Source: Acidobacteriota bacterium
Lineage (GTDB): Bacteria; Acidobacteriota; Terriglobia; Versatilivoradales; Versatilivoraceae
Assembly (NCBI GenBank): GCA_022826755.1
Contig: JAJDUG010000077.1
Span: 1-64,000, forward strand
Length of the DNA stretch: 64,000 nt
Direction: 5' to 3'
The notes under the pieces are model-generated. The model saw only the letters and a list, made by a program, of their open reading frames with translations, was not told the origin of the DNA and searched no databases. Every line of letters starts with the position of its first letter. Within the stretch, counting starts at the first letter, position 1. Both the position numbers and the translations under genes were made by a program. Shown here one piece after another: positions 28,524 through 35,639 of this stretch.

Positions 28524-30398
28524 ATGAAATCTCTTGCCTGGTTGATCCCCCTGGCGATGGTTCTGGTCGGATCGGGGTGTCAGCCCCAGCCTCGGCCCGG
28601 AGCCGATGAGGGCAACCGTTTCACCCACGGCCCCATGCTGGGCCGGGTGGAGGCCCACGAGATGGGGGTTTGGGCCCGCACGGCCCGCTCCGGGAAATTC
28701 GCAGTCAGATACGGAACCCGCTCCGATCAACTGGAGTCCCTTTCCCCGGCGGTGGAGACTCGGGTCGAGCGGGACAACACCGGCTGGGTTCACCTCACCG
28801 GCCTGGATTCAGACACCCGATACCACTATCGGCTGGTCCGGCTGGATGGGACGCAGGAGTTCCCGGGTCCCGGGGGAACCTTCCAAACCCTGCCCAGCCC
28901 CGACGACGTGCGCCATCCCCGGTACAACCCGGAGGGACGCTTCAACTTCCGATTCGAGTTTGCCTGCGGCAACAACCAGAATACCGGAAGTCCGGGAGCC
29001 TTCGGATCGAGCCTGCCCGCCTTCGCCACCATGCTCAAAGAGCTTCAGGGCGCCGACAGCCGGGCGCGGATCGACTTCGCCATTCTCAACGGCGACTGGC
29101 TGTACGAGGAGAAGCGCCGGTACCCTCCCCAGGACTGGCTGCGGCAAGTGGGCCTTTCCGCCGGGCAGACTCCCGAGGTGGTGGAGGTCATGCCCAACAT
29201 CGTGGGCGTCTGGGAGAACTACAAGCTCTACCTGGACCGGGGAGAGCACCTGCCCGACTGGCATCGGGTGGTCCCCTCCTACTTCACCTTCGACGACCAC
29301 GAGATCGTCAACGACGTCTACGGAGCCGGAGAGGCGGGTCTGCGCAACCGGCGTCCCGTCTTTCGCGACATCGCCCTGAAGGCCTGGTACGACTACCTGG
29401 GCTGGAGCAACCCGGTGGATCCTCCCCATGACATTCTGTTCGGACGGGCCACCTTCACCGCCGGAAGCCCCATCCTGACCGATCCTGAAGCCGACTTCAG
29501 CAACCTGGACCCCCGGGAGGCGGCCACCCTGCACGTGCACTGGGGCACCCCCGATGCCGGCGTCATGGACGGTCCCAGCGACACAGAGGGCGGCGATCCC
29601 AACGCCGGTGTCTACCGGATCGTGGAGGTGCTGGACGCCAACCGGCTGAAGATCCGGCCGGCCGCCAGGGCCGGCGGCAAGGCGGCCTACTCCATCGGGC
29701 GGGTGTCGCACTTCCGGAAGTCGGTCAGCAATGCCGACTTCTTCTTCCTGGACACCCGCAGCCACCGCATGATGCACCACATGCAACGGCCCCGAAAGAA
29801 GGGCGTTTCCATGATCGGCGCTCCTCAGAAGGCTTGGCTGAAGCGCGAGATGAAGGCCAGCCGGGCCGACCTGTTTTTCATCGTCTCCTCGGTCAACTTC
29901 ACCATCCCGCACGTGGGAGCCTACGGACCGGAGCCCGTCCCCAACAAGGACGACGCCTGGACGGTGTTTCTGGAGGAGCGGGAGGATCTGATCCGCTTCT
30001 GGGACTCGCTGGGCAAGCCGGTCTTCGTGCTGACGGGTGACCTGCACAACAGTTTCGCCATCAAGATCACCGACCGCGTCTGGGAATTCGCTTCCGGACC
30101 CCACAACTCGAGCAACCACCCGCTGAGCAGCGAGGGCGGGCGCCCCACCAACGGCGCCTACGATTCCCAGGGACGCCGGGTGGAGATACGCTGGTCCAGC
30201 TTCATGCAGCCGGACACTCCTCTCCTGATGCGAAACCGGCCGGTCTACTGCGTGGTGCAGGTCAACAACGCCTTCAACAATCCGATCGAGGAAGGCACCG
30301 ACCGCTGGGTGGCCTACCGCCATCCCCAGGTGATCTTTCAGTACTACGACGGGCTTACCGGCGAACTGCTCTACGCCGAATCGATCCTGGCGGATTGA
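28524..30398 (+). CDS. PhoD-like phosphatase/phosphodiesterase lipoprotein
   Basis: A 624-residue lipoprotein. TGGAGGAG precedes the ATG at 28524; an open frame continues upstream but overlaps the GH32-like gene and is discarded. Lipobox LVGSGC (Cys19). An N-terminal fibronectin-like PhoD_N domain (about 35-125) is followed by the metallophosphatase core: DFAILNGDWLYE, YFTFDDHEIVND and GDLHNS supply metal ligands. Alkaline phosphatase D enzymes release phosphate from monoesters or diesters outside the cell using Ca/Fe. There is an internal insert around 310-400 with repeated GG and Asp residues. It lies in a run with glycosidase-like and sialidase genes. Confidence 0.88.
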   Translation: MKSLAWLIPLAMVLVGSGCQPQPRPGADEGNRFTHGPMLGRVEAHEMGVWARTARSGKFAVRYGTRSDQLESLSPAVETRVERDNTGWVHLTGLDSDTRYHYRLVRLDGTQEFPGPGGTFQTLPSPDDVRHPRYNPEGRFNFRFEFACGNNQNTGSPGAFGSSLPAFATMLKELQGADSRARIDFAILNGDWLYEEKRRYPPQDWLRQVGLSAGQTPEVVEVMPNIVGVWENYKLYLDRGEHLPDWHRVVPSYFTFDDHEIVNDVYGAGEAGLRNRRPVFRDIALKAWYDYLGWSNPVDPPHDILFGRATFTAGSPILTDPEADFSNLDPREAATLHVHWGTPDAGVMDGPSDTEGGDPNAGVYRIVEVLDANRLKIRPAARAGGKAAYSIGRVSHFRKSVSNADFFFLDTRSHRMMHHMQRPRKKGVSMIGAPQKAWLKREMKASRADLFFIVSSVNFTIPHVGAYGPEPVPNKDDAWTVFLEEREDLIRFWDSLGKPVFVLTGDLHNSFAIKITDRVWEFASGPHNSSNHPLSSEGGRPTNGAYDSQGRRVEIRWSSFMQPDTPLLMRNRPVYCVVQVNNAFNNPIEEGTDRWVAYRHPQVIFQYYDGLTGELLYAESILAD

Positions 30399-30474
30399 GG
30401 GGGGGAGCGGGAGCCGGGCAGATTCCGTCAGAGAAGAAGCGGACCGGATCCGCACCAAGATATCGGAGTCCGAA

Positions 30475-31611
30475 ATGAGAGCCACTCGTTGGTTAGCTTT
30501 ACTTCTGGTCGCCCTGACGTTTGGGAACGCTGCCTGCACACCGTCCGAATCCCCCGGGAACGGCGTTCCCGAGCCACTGCAGAAGGTCACCGTCTTTACC
30601 AAGGGCGAGGCCGGATACCACTGCTTTCGCATTCCGGCGCTGGTGGTGACCCCCGGGGGAACGACTCTGGCATTTGCGGAGGGACGCAGGGACAGTTGCC
30701 GCGACGATGCCGACATCGACCTGGTTCTGAAGCGCAGCACCGATCAGGGCCTCTCCTGGGGCCCGCTTCAGGTTCTTTTCGATGACGGCGATCTGTCGGT
30801 GAACCAGCCCGTGCCGGTGGTGAACCGGCAAACAGGAGAGGTGGTCTTCGTCTTTTGCAAGAACAACCAACGGGTGTTCGTGACGAAAAGCGGCGACGAA
30901 GGAGCAACCTGGAGCGAACCGCGAGAGATCACCGGACAGGTCGTCGATCCCTCCTGGAGCTATCTGGGCGTGGGTCCGGGGCACGGCATCCAGCTTTCGA
31001 GCGGCCGGCTGCTGGTCTCGAGCTGGGGCGACCTGTCCCCGGGGCCCAAGAGCTGGCGGCCGGCCAACTGGGGCAAGGTGCAGTTCTCCTACGCCATGTT
31101 CAGCGACGACCACGGCCAGACCTGGCGGCGCAGCCCACCGCTGGATATCGACCTCTCGGACGAGTCGATGTCGGTGGAAACGGTGGACGGGCGTATTTAC
31201 ATGAACATGCGCAGCCGGCAGGAAAAGCACCTGCGGGCCTACGCGTGGAGCGACGACGGGGGAGAAACCTGGTCGGAGGTCGCCTTCGACCCGGGGATGC
31301 CCGAGCCCTCGGTGCAGGGCAGCCTGGTTCGATTCACCACGGCCGACAAGCACGGGAAAAATCGTGTCCTGCTTGCCCACCCCTCGAGCCAGGCCGAGCG
31401 CGCTCGACTGACGGTTCGGATGAGCTACGACGAGTGCCGAACCTGGCCGGTGGCCAAGCTTCTCCACCAGGAATACTCCGGCTACTCGGACCTGGCCATC
31501 GCCCCGGACATGACCGTGCTGTGCCTGTACGAGTCCGAATGGCATGCCAGGATGCTCCTGGCCCGCTTCACCCTGGACTGGCTCAGCGACGGCGCCGACA
31601 GCCTACGGTGA
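30475..31611 (+). CDS. Exo-alpha-sialidase-like lipoprotein (BNR repeats)
   Basis: A 378-residue lipoprotein with lipobox FGNAAC (Cys21). It shows the sialidase FRIP motif (51-54) with the first arginine of the triad, EGRRDSCRDDADIDLV, and four Asp boxes: STDQGLSW, SGDEGATW, SDDHGQTW and SDDGGETW. Near the end, SGYSDLAI matches the region of the catalytic tyrosine. This set fits GH33 exo-alpha-sialidase, which removes terminal sialic acid from glycans, better than the general BNR proteins. Its last codons overlap the stop of a carbonic-anhydrase relic on the other strand. Confidence 0.85.
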   Translation: MRATRWLALLLVALTFGNAACTPSESPGNGVPEPLQKVTVFTKGEAGYHCFRIPALVVTPGGTTLAFAEGRRDSCRDDADIDLVLKRSTDQGLSWGPLQVLFDDGDLSVNQPVPVVNRQTGEVVFVFCKNNQRVFVTKSGDEGATWSEPREITGQVVDPSWSYLGVGPGHGIQLSSGRLLVSSWGDLSPGPKSWRPANWGKVQFSYAMFSDDHGQTWRRSPPLDIDLSDESMSVETVDGRIYMNMRSRQEKHLRAYAWSDDGGETWSEVAFDPGMPEPSVQGSLVRFTTADKHGKNRVLLAHPSSQAERARLTVRMSYDECRTWPVAKLLHQEYSGYSDLAIAPDMTVLCLYESEWHARMLLARFTLDWLSDGADSLR

Positions 31612-31803
31612 CGCGATCAGCAGACGGTCGTTCAGTCCCTGCAGCGGTCTTGCGCTTGGTGAGGCAATCCCCGCAAATTTACCGATCTGTTCCGTGCTCA
31701 CTTCGATCGCCTTCGCCATGACGAACCAGTTCACGCCTTGGCTGCAGGGTGGCGTGGTCAGCGAGCCCCAGTTTTCGGCGCCCGTGGGCCCGGTGTAGCT
31801 CCA
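31603..31803 (-). pseudogene. Alpha-carbonic anhydrase remnant with internal deletion
   Basis: The minus-strand frame ending at the TAG (31603-31605) encodes 66 residues. WSYTGPTGAENWG is the N-terminal signature of alpha-carbonic anhydrases, and it runs straight into SLTTPPCSQGVNWFVM, VSTEQI and ARPLQGLNDR, the C-terminal signatures. The middle of the enzyme, with the HxH zinc ligands, is missing. No start codon or signal peptide is present upstream in frame. A deletion between the two GSL-like blocks is the simplest explanation. Confidence 0.75.
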
Positions 31804-31822
31804 GGCTATGGAGGGGACAAGG

Positions 31823-32884
31823 ATGATTCACGATCGCAGAAGGTTTGTGGGCCGGACCTTGCAGGCCGGCTTGGCATCGACGCTCCTGGGAAGGACGGGT
31901 TCGGCGGAGGCGCCTCCCCGCGCCGGTGACCGGACAGCCCCCTACCGGTTCAAGCTGGCCATGTGGATCGACGAGTTGCGGGACGCGGACGAGCTGACCC
32001 TGGACCAGGAACTGGAGGTCGCCAGGGACATCGGGATCGAGCAGGTCTGGTTCCAATCCGTCCCGGGAGTCACGTCGATTCCCGAAATGAGCGATGCCGA
32101 CGTGGACCGCGTTGGCGAGCGCCTGGCCCGCTACGGGCGCAAGCTGCTCATGCTCAGCGGCTGGATTCCCTTCCACAACCTGCCGCTGCTGGACCTGGAC
32201 GTCAAGACCATGACCCGGCATCCCGAATTTCTCAAGGAATTCAATGCCGTGGTTCGGTCCATGCAGATTGCCGCCCGGCTGGGTGCGCCGGCGGTGCTCT
32301 CCTACAGCTTCGTCTGGCCGGGGGAGCGCGGCTACGGGGGACCTACCTGGCCCATGCGCTGGGCGACCCGCGGTGGAATCATCGCTGAAATGGACATGGA
32401 GAAGCTGGTCAAGGCCTTTGCCCTGATGCTGGAACAGGCCGAGAAGTACGATGTCGACCTGGTGCTGGGCATGCGGCCCTTCAACTACGTCAGCTCGACC
32501 GGAAACTTCCGCCGGCTGGCCGAGCGCCTGGGTTCCAGTCGGCTCAAAGTCCAGTGGTCTCCCGCCGACGCCCTGCTCTCCGCCGAGTGGGACCAGGCCA
32601 CCGCCGGCTTCCTCAATCTGAAGCCCTGCCTCCACAGCCTCCACATGAAGGATGTCCAGATTCTGGACGGCCCCGGGGCCGACTTCGGCTGGCGCGCCCT
32701 GGGAGACGGCCAGGTGGACTATCTCACCATCCTGCGCAACCTGCGCGACCACCGTTCGGATGCGGTTCTGGCCCTGGCCACCCACTTCAGGCCGCCCAGC
32801 GGATCGTTGATCGAGGCCATGCACATCAACTACGCCAAGCTGAAGGCGCTGATCGCGAGGGTGGAGGAAGGCACCGGCGCGTGA
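31823..32884 (+). CDS. Tat-exported sugar phosphate isomerase/epimerase-like TIM barrel
   Basis: About 353 residues from the ATG at 31823, which follows GGAGGGG; an ATG 15 bases earlier is less well placed. A twin-arginine signal DRRRFVGR starts the protein. The rest is an AP-endonuclease-2/xylose-isomerase-like barrel: FKLAMWIDELRD at strand 1, GAPAVLSYSFVW, LKVQWSPADAL, CLHSLHMKDVQ with metal-type His and Asp, and GWRALGDGQVDY near the end. Exported epimerase-like proteins are typical of this type of genome; the reaction is not known. Confidence 0.8.
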   Translation: MIHDRRRFVGRTLQAGLASTLLGRTGSAEAPPRAGDRTAPYRFKLAMWIDELRDADELTLDQELEVARDIGIEQVWFQSVPGVTSIPEMSDADVDRVGERLARYGRKLLMLSGWIPFHNLPLLDLDVKTMTRHPEFLKEFNAVVRSMQIAARLGAPAVLSYSFVWPGERGYGGPTWPMRWATRGGIIAEMDMEKLVKAFALMLEQAEKYDVDLVLGMRPFNYVSSTGNFRRLAERLGSSRLKVQWSPADALLSAEWDQATAGFLNLKPCLHSLHMKDVQILDGPGADFGWRALGDGQVDYLTILRNLRDHRSDAVLALATHFRPPSGSLIEAMHINYAKLKALIARVEEGTGA

Positions 32885-32968
32885 TCGCCGACGGGTGGGG
32901 CTTCCTCCCCCCAACCGCAACCTGGGGACGACACCCCCGGGGGCGCCGTCGCGGCCCGTCGCCCGGTT

Positions 32969-33844
32969 TTAACCGAGCAGGCGCCGCACGTAGGCGATGT
33001 CCCGGCACAGGACCTGGCGGGGGTCGGCTTCGCCCTGGTACTCGATGGACAGGCAGCCGTCGTAATCCAGGCGTTGGAGCTCGGCCAGCAGGGGCTCGAG
33101 GTCCACGACGCCCTCCCGCAGGGAGGTGCCCTGGAAACGGCGGCCCCGGGTGGAGTCCAGATAGCGGTCGGCCGGCTCGCCGGGTTCCAGCGGGCGGGCG
33201 TTCTTCAGATGGACGTGGGCCAGGTAGGGAGCCATTGCGGCCAGAGCCCGCTGGGGCGCTTCGTGGACGAACAGTGGCGCGGCAGTGTCGAAGATCAGGC
33301 GAAAGGCGGGGGAATCGATCTGCCTGGCGATGGCGGCGCAGTCCGCCCCCCGCCCCATGAGAGGCCTCACCGGCGGATAGTCGATGTTTTCGGCCACCAG
33401 GGTGATCCCGATGGATTGCGCATGGGCCGCACAGGCCGCCAGACCCTCCACCAGCCAGGATCGCTGCTCGGCCAGCGGGACCTGCGGCTTGACGGTTCCC
33501 GGCACGATCATGGCCAGCCGGGCGCCCATCTCGGCCGTCCGGTCCAGCAGCCTGAAGGTGCGTTCGGCGGCCTCCCGACCAGAGCCCGGGGGGACGATCA
33601 GGTCCGAATGGAAGATATGGCAGACCAGCGGCAGGCCGGCCTCGGCGGCCAACCGCTTGAGCTGCCGGGCCGGGCGGTCCTCCCAGTAGGGGTGCATGAG
33701 TTCCAGCCCGTCGGCGCCGAGTTCGGCGCAGACCGAGACCACCTCCTCCAAGGTGAGAAAGCCGGCCCGGGTCCGGGGATTGAGAAAGCGGTCCCGCAGG
33801 ACCCAGTCGAAGTTGTAGTCGATCAGCAGAATGGGGGAGGGCAT
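32969..33844 (-). CDS. Sugar phosphate isomerase/epimerase family protein
   Basis: A 291-residue cytoplasmic TIM barrel of the AP_endonuc_2 family. Metal-ligand candidates are in LVAENIDYP (Glu), FRLIFDTAAP (Asp), AHVHLKNARP (His) and LSIEYQGEADP (Glu), the arrangement seen in inosose isomerases, hydroxypyruvate isomerase and D-tagatose 3-epimerase-like enzymes. It is the last gene of a five-gene minus-strand operon, 48 bases after the SDR. Likely role: isomerising a sugar or inositol-like intermediate. Confidence 0.85.
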   Translation of the reverse strand: MPSPILLIDYNFDWVLRDRFLNPRTRAGFLTLEEVVSVCAELGADGLELMHPYWEDRPARQLKRLAAEAGLPLVCHIFHSDLIVPPGSGREAAERTFRLLDRTAEMGARLAMIVPGTVKPQVPLAEQRSWLVEGLAACAAHAQSIGITLVAENIDYPPVRPLMGRGADCAAIARQIDSPAFRLIFDTAAPLFVHEAPQRALAAMAPYLAHVHLKNARPLEPGEPADRYLDSTRGRRFQGTSLREGVVDLEPLLAELQRLDYDGCLSIEYQGEADPRQVLCRDIAYVRRLLG

Positions 33845-33892
33845 GGTGGTGGATCCCGGTTCCCCTGCGGACGAGCTGCGGGTTCGTGCGGC

Positions 33893-34696
33893 TCAGCCCC
33901 TGCGCCGGTCTTCGGAGAAGTCGAAGTCCGACATGTCGGGAGTGCAGCCCCGTAGCGTCCAGCCGCCGTCCACCGTCAGGATCTGGCCGGTGACATAGGC
34001 GGCCTCGTCGCTGGCCAGAAAGACGCAGGGCCCCACGTAGTCCTCCGCCTGCCCCACTCTTCCGGCGGGGGTGACAGCGGCCCACTTGGGGTCGAAGTCG
34101 GGGTCGTAGGCGCGATTGCGGTCGTTGCTGGTGGCTGCCGGAGCCACGCAGTTGACCCGGACGTTTGGGGCCAGTTCCAGGGCCAGTTGCCGGGTCAGGG
34201 CTTCCAGCCCGGCCTTGGCCATGGTGTAGCTGGAGTGGAAGGGGATGATCTGCCTGACGGCAATGGAGCTGATGTTGATGATGGACCCGCCTCCGGCTTC
34301 CATCATCCTGCGGGCCGCGGCCATGGAGCCGAAGAAGGGGCCTCTCAGGATGGTCGAGATCACGTCCTCGAAGTCCTCCTCGGTCACTTCGAAGAAAGGG
34401 CCGAAGCGGGTGCGGGCGGCGTTGTTGACGAGGACGTCCAGGCGGCCGAACCGCCGGCAGACGGCCTCCACCATGCCTTCGAAGTCCGACCGGGAGCCGA
34501 TATCGGCCTGGAAGAGGTCGGCCTCGCCGCCGGCCTCCGACACCTGGCGGACGGTCTGTTCCGCCCCCTCGGGATCGGTCTTGAAGTTGACCGCCACCCG
34601 GGTGCCCTCGGCGCCCAGCCCAATGGCCAGGCCCCGACCGATGCCCTTGCTGGCCCCGGTGATCAGGGCCACTTTACCGGCAAGTCTGCTTCCCAT
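33893..34696 (-). CDS. SDR-family oxidoreductase (FabG-like)
   Basis: A 267-residue classical short-chain dehydrogenase. The nucleotide-binding TGASKGIG motif is at 13-20, NNAA near 91-94, catalytic serine at about 143-144, and Y157-xxx-K161 (YTMAK). An NFK-type segment after strand 2 favours NADP. It probably oxidises or reduces a sugar, polyol or hydroxyacid carbonyl in the pathway of its operon. The C-terminal tail after the VDGGW motif is longer than usual and acidic. Confidence 0.9.
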   Translation of the reverse strand: MGSRLAGKVALITGASKGIGRGLAIGLGAEGTRVAVNFKTDPEGAEQTVRQVSEAGGEADLFQADIGSRSDFEGMVEAVCRRFGRLDVLVNNAARTRFGPFFEVTEEDFEDVISTILRGPFFGSMAAARRMMEAGGGSIINISSIAVRQIIPFHSSYTMAKAGLEALTRQLALELAPNVRVNCVAPAATSNDRNRAYDPDFDPKWAAVTPAGRVGQAEDYVGPCVFLASDEAAYVTGQILTVDGGWTLRGCTPDMSDFDFSEDRRRG

Positions 34697-34750
34697 GGGT
34701 CCTCCTTGGGCGGTTGCATCCGGAGACGGCCGTGTGACCGTCCGGGCGGT

Positions 34751-35608
34751 TTAGAGGCCGACGCCGGCCTGTTCAGCCACCCGGCGGATGAATCCGGCGG
34801 CCTCGGCATACTCCGGCTCGGTAGCCAGGTGCTCGATGATCAGGGGCGTCTCGGGAGAGAGCCTTTCGATGCGGCGCAGGTAGGCGTCGTAGTCCAGCAC
34901 CCCCCGCCCCGGAAGAACCTCCTGGATGGCCACCGTCCTGGAATCCAGGGCGTGGTGGATGTCCTTGGCGTGGCAGGACCGGATCCAGGGTCCCAGCAGG
35001 TCGAAACAGCGGTGGATCACCTGCCCGCTGGAATAGAAGTCGTGGGGACCCCGGATGGCGTTGGCCGGGTCCAGGTGCACGGCCAGTCCCGGCCGGTCCA
35101 CCGCCTTCAGAATCCTCAGGTACACTTCCGGTCCGTCCAACAGGGTCCAGGGAGACATCTCCAGCGTCAAGCGCGTGTGTCGCGGCTTGACTTCGTCCAG
35201 CACCCGCCTCACCCACTCGACCACCGCCTGGAAAGCCTTCTCTCCGAAATTGTCGGGATGGTGGCCCACGTGGGAGAAGGGCGAGCCGCTGGGGTCGAAG
35301 GATCCGACCACGGTGGCGCAGCAGACCGCTTCCAGCTCGTCGGCGACGGCCAGGGTCTCGGCAATTTTCCGCAGGTTCGCCTGCCGTTTCCCATCGTCGG
35401 GATCCAGCGGGTTGACCCAGGCGGCCACCTCGGCCACCACGATGTCGGCGGTGGCAAAGGTCCGCTTGATCTCGGCAAGCTCGCCCCGGACGCCTGCGAA
35501 GGCCTCAGGCCAACTGACGGCCCGGTACCCCTGCTTGCGGCACTCCTCCACGTAGTTCCGGGGATCCTTGGACCGGAGGTAGTCCTCGATCGTGGCCCCG
35601 AGCCTCAT
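34751..35608 (-). CDS. Sugar phosphate isomerase/epimerase family protein
   Basis: A 285-residue TIM barrel of the AP_endonuc_2 type. Ligand candidates include LTLEMSPWTLLD (Glu), LAVHLDPANAI (His, Asp), IRSCHAKDIHH (His) and PLIIEHLATEPEY (Glu). It begins 31 bases after the stop of the E1 fusion gene, so it belongs to the same operon. It shares the superfamily, not close sequence, with the gene at 32969. Sugar or cyclitol isomerisation is likely. Confidence 0.85.
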   Translation of the reverse strand: MRLGATIEDYLRSKDPRNYVEECRKQGYRAVSWPEAFAGVRGELAEIKRTFATADIVVAEVAAWVNPLDPDDGKRQANLRKIAETLAVADELEAVCCATVVGSFDPSGSPFSHVGHHPDNFGEKAFQAVVEWVRRVLDEVKPRHTRLTLEMSPWTLLDGPEVYLRILKAVDRPGLAVHLDPANAIRGPHDFYSSGQVIHRCFDLLGPWIRSCHAKDIHHALDSRTVAIQEVLPGRGVLDYDAYLRRIERLSPETPLIIEHLATEPEYAEAAGFIRRVAEQAGVGL

Positions 35609-35639
35609 TCCACTCTCCTTTGCCGAGCGTCTTCAGGGG

